DNA of 40,087 bases from SVQP01 sp045594705. Its GTDB lineage: Bacteria; Bacillota; Clostridia; Oscillospirales; CAG-272. Position 1 is the first letter of the stretch, and every line of letters begins with the position of its first letter. The notes under the pieces were generated by a model. The model saw only the letters and a list, made by a program, of their open reading frames with translations. It ran no database searches and was not told where the DNA came from. Shown here in pieces: positions 32,601-39,989 of the stretch. The stretch spans positions 1 through 40,087 of the forward strand of contig JAZNZB010000097.1 of the NCBI GenBank assembly GCA_045594705.1. The letters are read 5' to 3'. A program made the translations under genes and the position numbers.

Positions 32601-33405
32601 CGCGCAGCGAGTCGGCTTCGGGGATGCTCCATGTCTGCTGCACGTTTGTAAAGCGTACGTTGTCCACGTAGCCGTCAATATCGCAAAGCTCAAGCGTGAA
32701 GTAGCCGGTCTGATACAGCTCGCATTCCTCGGTCGATGCAAGCACGGTTCCGTCAGCGTCCGCAAATGCAAGGTGACCCGAGGGGGAGTAGGAGACCATG
32801 GCGATCAGCTGCTCGTCCGCATACAGGGCAATGGTGTCAAGGGCGTCGTGCAGTGTCAGCGTCGTGTCGGTCAGATCTGCGCCCAGCGGCAGCGTTGCCT
32901 CCAGACCGCACTCAGGCTCAAAGATGCGCAGGCTGCCCGAGTCGTCAAGGGCGAACCAGATGCCGCGTTCCTTGTGCGAGACGGCGGTTTGCGAGTTGCG
33001 CACGCCAAGATAGACCGTGCCGCCTGTCAGGGAAAGGTCGAAGGAAAGGTAACCGTGCTCCAGGCCGTAGTCGTCACCAAGGCAAACGGCAGAGCCGAGC
33101 GCAAAGGTTCTTCCGGGGACGGTGGTCAGTCTGCCGTCCACGATCTGTGCACAGGCGCGGTTACCAAGGGCCAGTGCCGCGTCACCCACGTAGGCGTTGA
33201 TGCGCTCTGCCGAAAAATCGTAGGTGTAGGTCGAGAGCGTGCGGCTGGCAAAATCGTAGTCATAGCCACCCTTGTGCTCCGTGATGGGCGTACCTGCATA
33301 GGTACGGTCAGAGTTGGCAGCGGTGGCAGGGATCGCGGCAGAAATCGTGCCTGCAAGCAAAAGAGCGGCCAGCAGGGCACACGTCATGAGTTTGATGCGC
33401 TTCAT
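29671..33405 (-). CDS. Large secreted multidomain glycoside-hydrolase-like protein
   Basis: 1244 residues; AAGGAGAACG upstream. Sec signal peptide (1-30, cleavage after PATAA likely). Residues about 45-260 are a concanavalin-like (LamG-type) beta-sandwich. Residues about 270-640 form a (beta/alpha)8-like domain resembling GH99/GH71-type glycosidases: RYVGLFYFLCW, GGEAYWAEPYFGYYRN, DFIFLDVSNAE (about 372), RGSWAWIDRDNYW and TGWNEWIAG with WNEW at 588-591. About 690-800 is CBM9/DOMON-like (DFAKISQDSANLYFLV, LNVDGDAATGWEGYDFVLNR). About 870-1130 is a second LamG-like region. A Glu/Pro-rich linker is followed by a C-terminal helix and KKKKN (about 1218-1244), so it is membrane-tethered at the surface. 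Likely acts on complex or host glycans; family assignment is from pattern only. It follows an SGNH esterase gene in one unit. Confidence 0.75.
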   Translation of the reverse strand: MKRIKLMTCALLAALLLAGTISAAIPATAANSDRTYAGTPITEHKGGYDYDFASRTLSTYTYDFSAERINAYVGDAALALGNRACAQIVDGRLTTVPGRTFALGSAVCLGDDYGLEHGYLSFDLSLTGGTVYLGVRNSQTAVSHKERGIWFALDDSGSLRIFEPECGLEATLPLGADLTDTTLTLHDALDTIALYADEQLIAMVSYSPSGHLAFADADGTVLASTEECELYQTGYFTLELCDIDGYVDNVRFTNVQQTWSIPEADSLRAIDYSTWTATDALDRTIADNAMAGEPNEQRYVGLFYFLCWVGAGQVVQDNTKLYLEMGYKDAKKYIEEKGGEAYWAEPYFGYYRNTDTWVYRKHAYMLEQAGVDFIFLDVSNAEVFVPGHTALFDTWLSMRRQGIDTPQIVFFNGDTPSTFQSNMNTLFATVYADENWEKYEELFFMWEGKPLVFGNYSGLSGEIKKKVDEKFTVRGSWAWIDRDNYWSWLQEYRYDPETGAARMENGGWGRDADGNIESLSIAMGHHPSMSKGRSFVNGQPTKSSDMAFSAVEQAGLGLGFTSQFNAMQTLVGDNVDKDQPFVLMITGWNEWIAGCVHHDTRQSMAGTNAKFQYIDQFNCEFSRDGEPMRNRDGYGIGDNYYYQMVDQIRRYKGISAAPVADNQTTIDIYDLSSWDDVQLTYMDSLYDIEHRNTISYDPHFRYINNTGRNDFDFAKISQDSANLYFLVKTSSDIIIDTDSTWMNLYLNVDGDAATGWEGYDFVLNRDRDSFVVTVEKFKDNTFETEIVGGAYYYLEGSYMAISLSKSLLGAQDKIEHMTFKWADNSVSNGDPMAFMDLGDTAPDNRFGFVYKCESYTDREIPKTTLVYDATAAVQNGAHVQKPEGDANITLKNAVVDVLYDLCDVKPGVFVTSTPIAEQFQHAGGTSASTVQVIKGEKFNYLRMKEVSDLRTWNDVEGSYEFAADVHMVDYGNSAIYVRGEMPGAYTPTNPANHSIPQVFNYFEWDWYAENGGRTYGGSSTAGSGIGIYPEQDRITIRIKRYAQDGLGVASASHSFPYSGKFTPGEDGWFKLRVVDDGQTVSIYMNDALMCTVKMENPGVTYDSDGTGQQYYGKATLYDADGKQVLEVENTRLNSQGSQIALTTRFQTMEFANLYIAYETQVAEGGRVDSALTKSTEQADYTPDKHLLDSLNMGTAPESETDPENGAESATEPEEQKKGCKSLLAAPMALVALCICAAACKKKKN

Positions 33406-33437
33406 GTTCCGTTCTCCTTATCTTTTGAGATTGCAAA

Positions 33438-33457
33438 GGGCGATTTTGCAATCGCCC
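33438..33457 (-). other. Hairpin between the esterase and glycosidase-like genes
   Basis: GGGCGATT (33438-33445), TTGC, AATCGCCC (33450-33457), perfect 8-bp stem. On the minus strand only TTT follows, so it may be a weak terminator or an mRNA-stabilising element that tunes the ratio of the two genes. Confidence 0.55.
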
Positions 33458-33475
33458 TATGTTATGTGATGGATC

Positions 33476-34144
33476 TTACAAGCTCAGAAGCACGCTTGCA
33501 AGGCGGGATGCGATGATCTCGTGCCCTGCGTCGTTGGGGTGAAGGCCGTCGGGGCAATACGCTACGCGGTGCGCCTCCAGCTCGGGGCAAATGTTGCCTG
33601 CTGCATAGAGGTCGCAGACGGGCAGGGAGTAGTACTCTGCTGCCTGGCGGATGATCTCCACGTAGTCGCGCAGGATGGTGGTCTGCGTCACGCTGCCGTC
33701 GCGCGAGGTGCGGGTCTGAGGAATGTACTCATACCAGCGGTGCAGAGGGGTGACCACCACGATGGGGCAGGTGGGGTACTTTGCGATCAGAGTGGAGAAC
33801 AGGTCGTGGCATGCGCCCCAGAAGGTCTCGGGGGTGCGGTCATCGGGCGTGCCCAAAAGAGCCTGACCGTGGCCAAAGTCGTTTGTGCCGCCAAAGACAA
33901 CGATGGCGTCTGCCTTTTCGGGCATATCCTTAACGCGGGTGATAAAGTGCGCGTTGAATTCGGGGATCTCCAGGGGAGTATAGCGATCGGCAAGGCAAGT
34001 GCCGCCAATGCCGAAGTTGTTCGCCTCCGCCAAGCCGTATTTCTGCTTGATCAGCTGATGATAGACCTTGTCGGGCGCGCTGGGGCCGTATCCCTGCGTG
34101 ATGCTGTCGCCTAAAAAGTGAATGATTTTTCCTTGCAGTTCCAT
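33476..34144 (-). CDS. SGNH/GDSL-family esterase
   Basis: 222 residues from the ATG at 34144, chosen for GGAGGCAGAT upstream; in-frame codons further up would overlap the promoter. Block I GDSITQGYG (12-20) has nucleophile Ser14; Block II Gly lies in FGIGGTCLADR; Block III is FGGTNDFGHG with the oxyanion Asn; Block V DGLHPND gives Asp199 and His202. No signal peptide, so cytoplasmic. Such enzymes often remove acetyl or other acyl groups from carbohydrates. First gene in a unit with the secreted glycosidase-like protein, so it may process products imported after that enzyme acts. Confidence 0.87.
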   Translation of the reverse strand: MELQGKIIHFLGDSITQGYGPSAPDKVYHQLIKQKYGLAEANNFGIGGTCLADRYTPLEIPEFNAHFITRVKDMPEKADAIVVFGGTNDFGHGQALLGTPDDRTPETFWGACHDLFSTLIAKYPTCPIVVVTPLHRWYEYIPQTRTSRDGSVTQTTILRDYVEIIRQAAEYYSLPVCDLYAAGNICPELEAHRVAYCPDGLHPNDAGHEIIASRLASVLLSL

Positions 34145-34187
34145 ATCTGCCTCCGTTCTGCCGTGTTGGCACAAAATTTCTGATCTC

Positions 34188-34216
34188 ATTATAACATTTT
34201 TGCGCTTTTCTGTCAA
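34188..34216 (-). promoter_or_regulatory. Consensus promoter of the esterase-glycosidase unit
   Basis: Minus strand TTGACA (34216-34211), 17 nt, TATAAT (34193-34188): a perfect sigma-A promoter. Confidence 0.88.
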
Positions 34217-34246
34217 TCTTAATATCTTAATTGTCAACCAAAATGC

Positions 34247-34276
34247 TTGCGAATTGTGCGGTCACGGTGCTATAAT
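34247..34276 (+). promoter_or_regulatory. Promoter of the YwaF-like gene
   Basis: TTGCGA (34247-34252), 18 nt, TATAAT (34271-34276) with TGC before it. It diverges from the esterase promoter. Confidence 0.6.
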
Positions 34277-34311
34277 GGAGACGAAACCACACGAAAGAAG
34301 GCGAAAGTACA

Positions 34312-35103
34312 TTGATCGACGCTTTTTTGGAGCAATTTATAGAAATGACCGCATGGGAGATGACCAAGCCCAAGGCTTACGGGCCGTTTCATTTGATCTT
34401 TACCTTTGTCGGGCTTGCGATCTCGCTGCTTGCGGCATATCTGCTGCGCAACACGGGCGAGAAGGGCAATCGGATCGTGCTGTTTTCCTCGGGCGCGTTT
34501 TTGATGCTGACCGAGGTGTACAAGCAGCTCTTTTACTTTTATCATATGGAGGACCACGCGTATAACTGGGGCATTTTTCCGTTCCAGCTATGTTCGGTGC
34601 CCATGTATCTGTGCGTCATTGCGGCGTTTTTGAAGCCGGGCAAGCTGCGCGATGGCATGTATGGGTTTATGACCACCTTCAATCTGCTTGGCGGCATCAT
34701 GGCGTTTATTGAGCCATCCGGCATCGTGCACGGGCACTGGACGCTGACCATCCATGCGTTTGTCTGGCATATGATGCTGATCTTTATCGGCGCGTATCTG
34801 ATCGCGTCGGGCAGATTTGCAAAGACCTGGAGAGATTACCGCGGTGCGGTATTGACGTTTTTGGCCTTGGCTGCGCTTGCATTCTGCATCAATTGCATCT
34901 TCTGGCGCGTCTCGGACGGCGGGATCAACATGTTCTTTGTCGGCCCGCGCAATTCGTCCTTGATCGTGTTCAAGCAGATCTCCGAGGCGGCGGGATGGTA
35001 CGTCAGCACAATTTTGTATCTGCCCACCGTGTGTATCGGCGCATTGATCGTTTTCTTGCCGGCGCACTTCTACGCTAAGAAAAAGGGAATGATAGAAAAG
35101 TGA
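34312..35103 (+). CDS. YwaF/TIGR02206-like integral membrane protein
   Basis: 263 residues from a TTG start at 34312 (AAGAAGGCGAAAG upstream). About six to seven membrane helices. The spacing, the WGIFPFQLCSVPMYL segment in the middle and the later FVGPRNSS match the pattern of the Bacillus YwaF family, whose function is unknown. No catalytic motif is apparent. The stop lies 17 nt before the small XRE gene, so the two are probably one transcript ended by the terminator at 35352. Confidence 0.75.
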   Translation: MIDAFLEQFIEMTAWEMTKPKAYGPFHLIFTFVGLAISLLAAYLLRNTGEKGNRIVLFSSGAFLMLTEVYKQLFYFYHMEDHAYNWGIFPFQLCSVPMYLCVIAAFLKPGKLRDGMYGFMTTFNLLGGIMAFIEPSGIVHGHWTLTIHAFVWHMMLIFIGAYLIASGRFAKTWRDYRGAVLTFLALAALAFCINCIFWRVSDGGINMFFVGPRNSSLIVFKQISEAAGWYVSTILYLPTVCIGALIVFLPAHFYAKKKGMIEK

Positions 35104-35120
35104 CAGAACGGAGGTGCGTT

Positions 35121-35339
35121 ATGTATGATTATCGAAGGCTCAAGGATCTGCGTGAGGATCACGATCAAAAGCAAGAGGATATTGCAAATGTGCTGGAGAT
35201 TACCAGACAGCAATATCAGCTTTATGAAAGCGGTAAGCGAGAGATGCCGATGCATTTGTTTTTGATATTGGCCAAGTACTATAACGTATCCTTGGACTAC
35301 CTTGCAGGATTGGTTGACACACCGAAAAAGTTATATTGA
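35121..35339 (+). CDS. Small XRE-family regulator
   Basis: 72 residues from the ATG at 35121 with GGAGGTGCGTT upstream; an in-frame ATG at 35100 overlaps the previous gene. Nearly all of the protein is one helix-turn-helix domain: LREDHDQKQEDIANVLEI, TRQQYQLYESGKREMP, YYNVSLDYLAGLVD. No effector domain. Such short Cro-like proteins bind DNA as dimers. Probably co-transcribed with the YwaF-like gene and may control it. Confidence 0.85.
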   Translation: MYDYRRLKDLREDHDQKQEDIANVLEITRQQYQLYESGKREMPMHLFLILAKYYNVSLDYLAGLVDTPKKLY

Positions 35340-35351
35340 TCAAATGAAGGA

Positions 35352-35380
35352 AAAAGCTGAGTCGTTACGACTCAGCTTTT
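35352..35380. terminator. Bidirectional terminator after the small XRE gene
   Basis: AAAAGCTGAGTCG (35352-35364), TTA, CGACTCAGCTTTT (35368-35380): perfect 13-bp stem flanked by A- and T-tracts. Confidence 0.9.
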
Positions 35381-35420
35381 TATATATCTGAGAAAGAATT
35401 GCTTGTCCTATTTCTTTACA

Positions 35421-35648
35421 CAGCCCCTTTCCCCGCGGGCACTCACTCCGCTCTGCGCCGTTCGTTGCGGGCCCCCTTCCCCGAAGGGGACGGCTTTTCG
35501 CCGCGCGTTCGTTCTATTATCTTTCCCTGCGTGGGATGCTATTCTTATCGCCTGTCTTGTGATGCTTTTTGACGCGGGCAACTGAAATAAGCCGTCCCCA
35601 TCGGGGAAGGGGCGCCTCGCTGCGTAGCTAAGCGAGGGGAAGGGGCGG
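35421..35648. repeat. MITE-like inverted-repeat element
   Basis: Fills the gap between two terminators. CCCCTTCCCCGAAGGGGACG and following GCT (35473-35495) match, inverted, AGCCGTCCCCATCGGGGAAG plus GGG (35590-35612) at 22 of 23 positions. Outer parts, rich in CCCCTTTCCCC and GGGGAAGGGG, are a less exact second inverted pair. The 94-nt core between the inner arms has no gene. Similar in style to the element at 27.5 kb. Confidence 0.65.
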
Positions 35649-35687
35649 ACTAACGAATTTGGAAAAGTGATGTATCTATAGGCGATG

Positions 35688-35722
35688 AAAAAAGGCTGAG
35701 TCATGTTGAACTCAGCCTTTCC
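35688..35722 (-). terminator. Terminator of the URO-D/RACE operon
   Basis: Minus strand AAAGGCTGAGTT, loop, ACTCAGCCTTTTTT, just after the DUF2284 stop. A 10-11-bp stem with a six-T tail. Confidence 0.87.
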
Positions 35723-35724
35723 TC

Positions 35725-36273
35725 TTACGGAAATAAAAGCATGGAAAAATAGGTCACAGTCTGCGGGCCGTTGTTATATTTGAGTCCGCAGGCGCGGGAA
35801 AGCGCGCCCACGTCAACGCCGCAGGCCTCCATGGAGCGGTGCACGCGCTCGGGAAAGCGGCAGGGAGCGTCGGGATAGGTACAGGTCTTGCACAGGCTGC
35901 AGCCGCCCGCGCTGTAAAGGTGGTGGGGAATGCCCTGTGCCCGTAGCGCATCGGCAATCGCGCGATCAAGCTGCTTGTGCAGCACGCCGGATTGCGAAAT
36001 GCCTTCAAAGTCAAAGTCGTCGTCAAGGACGTGCTTGGTGGTAAACACCAGCGCGTGCGCATAAGAGCGGCACTCATCGCGCAAGTCCTCCCAGTCACCC
36101 ACGCCGGGGGGACATGTCCAGGTTTTTCCGTAAAGCCCGCAGCGGTTGGAGGCACACATCTCGCGCACGCGCGCGTCAAACGGCACGTCACGCGGGTCAA
36201 GCCATGCAAGCTCGTGCACGGCAAAGGGGAGAGAGGGGTCATGCAGGATCGATTCTATGATTCGTTGATTCAT
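35725..36273 (-). CDS. DUF2284 family metal-binding protein
   Basis: 182 residues from the ATG at 36273 (AAAGGGACG upstream). It is rich in cysteines in the DUF2284 pattern: C40, C45 (CASNRCGLYGKTWTCPPG), C54, then C125, C128 and C131 (GGCSLCKTC), C138 and later Cys at 151 and 162. The Cys sets suggest iron-sulfur clusters or bound metal. The family often occurs beside corrinoid-dependent methyltransferase genes, as it does here. Its start overlaps the RACE stop by 4 nt, so translation is coupled. The biochemical role is unknown; a redox or corrinoid-maturation function is plausible. Confidence 0.85.
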   Translation of the reverse strand: MNQRIIESILHDPSLPFAVHELAWLDPRDVPFDARVREMCASNRCGLYGKTWTCPPGVGDWEDLRDECRSYAHALVFTTKHVLDDDFDFEGISQSGVLHKQLDRAIADALRAQGIPHHLYSAGGCSLCKTCTYPDAPCRFPERVHRSMEACGVDVGALSRACGLKYNNGPQTVTYFSMLLFP

Positions 36274-37796
36274 ATTTCGTCCCTTTCCGGAAACATCATG
36301 TTTTCCATAAAAGATTGATTCCATGTAGCATCGGTGCTCAGCTCCAGCGTCCGGCATTGCGCTGCCTGTGTTTGCAGTGCGTCAAGCAGTGCAGGATCGG
36401 TCAGTACGCGCACGCAGCCACCAAGGGCTGCATTTCCGACGCTTTGCGTGTGTCCTTGGAATTCTTCGGGCAAAAGGCCGATGGCAACGGCACTGTCCAC
36501 GTTCATGTAGTAGCCAAGGCCGCCCGCAAGGTAGACGTGGGCGATCTCGTCGGGCGCAATTTTTGCATGCGCGCAAAGCGCATCCAGGCTTGCGTGAATG
36601 GCACTCTTGGAGAGCTGAAAGGCGCGGATATCGGCTTGTGTAAGGGCAAGCGGCGCGCCGTCTTTCGTCGTGGCGTAGACAAATTGGTCGCCCGCGTCAA
36701 ACGCGCCCGTTTCATCAATGATATCGGCCTTGTAAAGCGCAGTGATCAGATCGATCAGACCGCTGCCGCAAATGCCGCGCGCAGGCGCGTCGCCCACGGT
36801 GGAGAAAAGCGGGTGGCCGGATTGCATGCCAAAGGCACAAACCGCACCTGCAACGCCGCCCATGCCGGTCGAAATGCCCGCGCCCTCCATGGCAGGGCCT
36901 GCCGCGGCCGAGGTAGCGTAAAGGCGACTGCCACGGCTTTTGCCCGTAAACAGCACGCTCTCGCCGTTGGTTCCAACATCAATCAGAAGTGCGGGCTGCT
37001 CGGAATCGGTTAAGTCTACGTGCAGCATGCCTGCCGTAACGTCACCGCCCACAAAGGCGGAAATGCTCGGCAACAGGGTTATGCGTTGCACGGGGAGACA
37101 AAATTGCTCGCCCGGGAAGGTTTTTGACTCGGTAAAAGCGGGAGCGAAGGGGTATGCGCCCATACCAACAGGCGAGATCCCCGCAAAAATATGCAGCATG
37201 GTGGGATTGCCCGCCACGGTCATATGCGTGGCAGTTTTATGTCCGAGCAGCTGTGTAAGCATCTCGCGAATGCTGTCAAGCAGCACGCGCTGCATTTGCA
37301 CAAGCGTTTCGGGACGGCGCATGACAGACTCGATACGACTGATCACGTCCGCGCCGAACGAGGCCTGTGGATTGAGCGCCGAGGCGGTAGCAAGCACGTT
37401 TCCGCTTTCCGTGTCCACCAGTGCACAAGCCAGCGTGGTCGTGCCGATATCAAGGGCGATGCCGAGAAATTCCTCGGGAGTAGCGGCGCTTGTCTTGCCT
37501 GTCTGCTTGCCAAAATCGGTCAGACCGTCGCCCGTAAAGGACTCAAGCGCAATGATCGCGTCGCTGCAGCACCAGGTGCGGCATGCAAGCACGTAGCCGT
37601 CCTTGTCCGGTACGGCAATTTGCGTACACGCCGCATTGGCGTAAAAGTCACCGGCCACGAGTCGCACGCGGCATTTGCCGCACGTACCCCGCCCACCGCA
37701 ATCGGCATGCAGGGGATAGCCGTTTTGTGCCAGGTATTCGGATAGATTTTGCCCTGCCGAGGCAGAGCCCGGTCGGATGCGGATCTCATTACTCAT
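36270..37796 (-). CDS. Reductive activator of corrinoid proteins (RACE/RamA-like, DUF4445)
   Basis: 508 residues. The N-terminus is a [2Fe-2S] ferredoxin domain: C33, C39 and C42 (DCGGRGTCGKCRVRL) and C72. A linker leads to an ASKHA-type ATPase domain (from about 111: GIALDIGTTTLACALVDTESG is the phosphate-1 loop, ends given; LLIDVGTNGE, AAAGPAMEGAGIS and VYLAGGLGYYM follow). This combination is that of RACE proteins, which use ATP to reduce cob(II)alamin to active cob(I)alamin in methyltransferase systems. It overlaps both neighbours by 4 nt. The corrinoid protein itself is not in the window and may be encoded further upstream (to the right). Confidence 0.9.
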   Translation of the reverse strand: MSNEIRIRPGSASAGQNLSEYLAQNGYPLHADCGGRGTCGKCRVRLVAGDFYANAACTQIAVPDKDGYVLACRTWCCSDAIIALESFTGDGLTDFGKQTGKTSAATPEEFLGIALDIGTTTLACALVDTESGNVLATASALNPQASFGADVISRIESVMRRPETLVQMQRVLLDSIREMLTQLLGHKTATHMTVAGNPTMLHIFAGISPVGMGAYPFAPAFTESKTFPGEQFCLPVQRITLLPSISAFVGGDVTAGMLHVDLTDSEQPALLIDVGTNGESVLFTGKSRGSRLYATSAAAGPAMEGAGISTGMGGVAGAVCAFGMQSGHPLFSTVGDAPARGICGSGLIDLITALYKADIIDETGAFDAGDQFVYATTKDGAPLALTQADIRAFQLSKSAIHASLDALCAHAKIAPDEIAHVYLAGGLGYYMNVDSAVAIGLLPEEFQGHTQSVGNAALGGCVRVLTDPALLDALQTQAAQCRTLELSTDATWNQSFMENMMFPERDEI

Positions 37797-38911
37797 AGGC
37801 GTATCTCTTTGATCTTTTCTGCATAGTATTGCACCAGCTCAAATTTTGTGCCGGGCATGAGTCTGTGGTCGGGACAGGGAATAAAGCCACCCAGAGAGGA
37901 AAGGCGCACAAGGCGTTCCAGCTCGCGGTCAACGGCCGCCTTGTCAAGGCGCAGGACGGTCTTGTCCATGCCCCCCACACCAAGCATGCCCTTGCCATAC
38001 TTTTGGCGCGCGGCCTCAAATTGGTCGCCCCACGTGCCGATCTCGATCGGGAACATGACGTTGACACCGTTATCAAACCACGTGGGCAGCAGCTTATCGG
38101 TCACACCGTCGCAGTCAAGAGAGATGATGTCAATGCCAAAATCGTGGCAGAGATCGTTTCTCTTTTTGTAGTGCTTGGCGCAAAGCTCGTCAAACACGGC
38201 GGGTGAGAGGAGCGGACCGGAATTGAAGCAAATGTCCTCCCAGTAGTGGGCGAAATCGAATTTTGCACCGGTTTTGAGGATCTCCTCGGCGCACTTGTAT
38301 TGCATGTCGGCATACGCATCCACCAGATTGGCAAACAGATCCTCGTCCTCGTCGTATAAGAGGTAGCTCATGCCTACGACCGAGACCATGGAGCGGATGT
38401 TACCAAGCACCGAGCCAAGGTGTAAGCCCACGGGCACGTCGGGGTCGCGCGTGTCGTTGAAAGTCTTGAAATATTCGTAGTTGACTCTCTCGGGGCAGAA
38501 TTGCATTTTCGGGCGGTAAAGCGTCTCAACCGCCTCTCTGTCCTTGAGCAGATAATCATCCTCGGAGGGAATGGACGTCACGCCGGGGCGTATACGCTCT
38601 ATCAGGCCGTCATGGTTTTGCACGCGCTGCGTGCCGTCGGGCAATACCTCAAGCACCTTGCGCTCAAAGCCGGGGAGCAGACCGTTGTTTGCACCCACGG
38701 TGCGATACCAGTTGAAATCCCAGCCAAGCATCTTGTCAAGCTCGCTGTCGGCAGCGTTGCCGTCCGCCCAGGAGCGCGCGAGCTCAAAGGAAATTTTGCC
38801 CTGCTCAGCCCATTCCAGCAAAAGCTCGGGCCAGTAGCCAAAGTGCACGGCGGGCATACGGTCCGCAGGGCGGTAGTGCAGAATGTTCATGGCTCTTTCG
38901 CGATTGGTCAT
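37793..38911 (-). CDS. URO-D superfamily protein, methyltransferase-type, paralogue 1
   Basis: 372 residues; GGAGAAAGGC upstream. It starts TNRERAMNILHYRPADRMP, as in the URO-D superfamily, with a TIM barrel throughout. ISLDCDGVTDKLLPTW and GKGMLGVGGMDK correspond to the barrel strands near the active site; it ends GGFIPCPDHRLMPGTKFELV. True HemE is in an operon with heme genes and has a different N-terminal motif; here the neighbours are RACE and DUF2284, so a corrinoid-dependent methyl transfer (MtaA/CmuA-like) is more likely. The substrate is unknown. Four-nt overlaps on both sides. Confidence 0.83.
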   Translation of the reverse strand: MTNRERAMNILHYRPADRMPAVHFGYWPELLLEWAEQGKISFELARSWADGNAADSELDKMLGWDFNWYRTVGANNGLLPGFERKVLEVLPDGTQRVQNHDGLIERIRPGVTSIPSEDDYLLKDREAVETLYRPKMQFCPERVNYEYFKTFNDTRDPDVPVGLHLGSVLGNIRSMVSVVGMSYLLYDEDEDLFANLVDAYADMQYKCAEEILKTGAKFDFAHYWEDICFNSGPLLSPAVFDELCAKHYKKRNDLCHDFGIDIISLDCDGVTDKLLPTWFDNGVNVMFPIEIGTWGDQFEAARQKYGKGMLGVGGMDKTVLRLDKAAVDRELERLVRLSSLGGFIPCPDHRLMPGTKFELVQYYAEKIKEIRL

Positions 38912-39963
38912 GCCTTTCTCCTTTCTTGCGCTGCAAACACGGGGCAGGGGGTGATATTGCCGCCCTGATGCGTGACGCGTGCGGCGTATTCCTGCAAAAG
39001 GGAAACGTAGATTTTATAGTTTTCGATAGAGACGTCGGGCGGGGTCTGATGATCCACCGATGCGATCACCTTGCCGCGCAGCATGCTGGGCAAAATGCGC
39101 TCAAATTCGGCGCGCATAGCCGACTTGCCGAACTTCATGCACATCTTGTCAAAATGGCCAAGAAAGGCCATGTCCGGCTGCTTGTCAAGATAGGTGGAAA
39201 CGTCAACGCCCGCCTGTCTTTCAAGCGGGAACATGCCGTCCGCCCCCACGCCTGCGTACCAATCCACCGCCATGGTGATGTCGCCGTCGGAGTCGATGAA
39301 CACGGGGATACCGTATTCATGGATGACAGGGATGACCTTGCGATAAAAGGGGGCAAGAAACTCATCAAAGCAAGCCTCGGAGATCATGGGACCCAAATTG
39401 TAGCTCATGTCCTCGGCAAAGCTCATGAAATCGAAGCGGAAGCGGGAGAACACGTAGTGGAACAGCTCCACCAGCCAGTCGGAATAGACCTCGCACATAT
39501 CCTTATACAGCTCGGGGTAATCGTAGAAGCTGTACAGATGGTTTTCAATGCCGAACAGGGTACGGGGATACCAGAAGAAGCCCTCCACCGTGAAGAACAG
39601 CAGCGTGTCGCCCCGCTCGTGGATTCTTTGCAGGTGCTCCAGGTGCGCCTCGGGGATCACGGTTTCCACGGGCGAGAACATCGTCTTTTTCACCCGCTCC
39701 CAGTCCTCCTCGTCCTCCACAATACCCAGGCCGTGGCCGGGCACCTGGGGTGTTTCGGAAGTGTGGTAGGACACGCCTGTTTGCAGGCACTTATCCAGGC
39801 CGAAATACGCCTGGATCTCCTCCACCGAGTTGCGGTCGGCGGGCAGGCCCTCCTCATGCCAGCGGTTGACCGTCAGATGCCACCAGGGTGCCCACTCAAT
39901 GGCAGGGCATCGGTCTACGGGCTTGCCCGATAAATAGTTTCGAAATCGCTCGGATGCTGTCAT
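38908..39963 (-). CDS. URO-D superfamily protein, methyltransferase-type, paralogue 2
   Basis: 351 residues from the ATG at 39963, preferred over one at 39984 because AAGGAGAAA sits between them at proper distance. URO-D-like TIM barrel: TASERFRNYLSGKPVDRCP at the start, DFMSFAEDMSYNLGPMIS, PVFIDSDGD, GADGMFPLERQAGVD, LGHFDKMCM, and SVDHQTPPDVSIENYKIYV near the end. The last is the standard form of these barrels. It is clearly more distant from paralogue 1 than the third copy is. Probable corrinoid methyltransferase component, with unknown methyl donor. Confidence 0.83.
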   Translation of the reverse strand: MTASERFRNYLSGKPVDRCPAIEWAPWWHLTVNRWHEEGLPADRNSVEEIQAYFGLDKCLQTGVSYHTSETPQVPGHGLGIVEDEEDWERVKKTMFSPVETVIPEAHLEHLQRIHERGDTLLFFTVEGFFWYPRTLFGIENHLYSFYDYPELYKDMCEVYSDWLVELFHYVFSRFRFDFMSFAEDMSYNLGPMISEACFDEFLAPFYRKVIPVIHEYGIPVFIDSDGDITMAVDWYAGVGADGMFPLERQAGVDVSTYLDKQPDMAFLGHFDKMCMKFGKSAMRAEFERILPSMLRGKVIASVDHQTPPDVSIENYKIYVSLLQEYAARVTHQGGNITPCPVFAAQERRKA

Positions 39964-39989
39964 AATTGGTTTCTCCTTTTTCATACGAA

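Noticed and set aside
37793..39963. Uroporphyrinogen decarboxylase (HemE) of heme synthesis
   Set aside because: No other heme gene nearby, and the neighbours RACE and DUF2284 indicate corrinoid methyl transfer.
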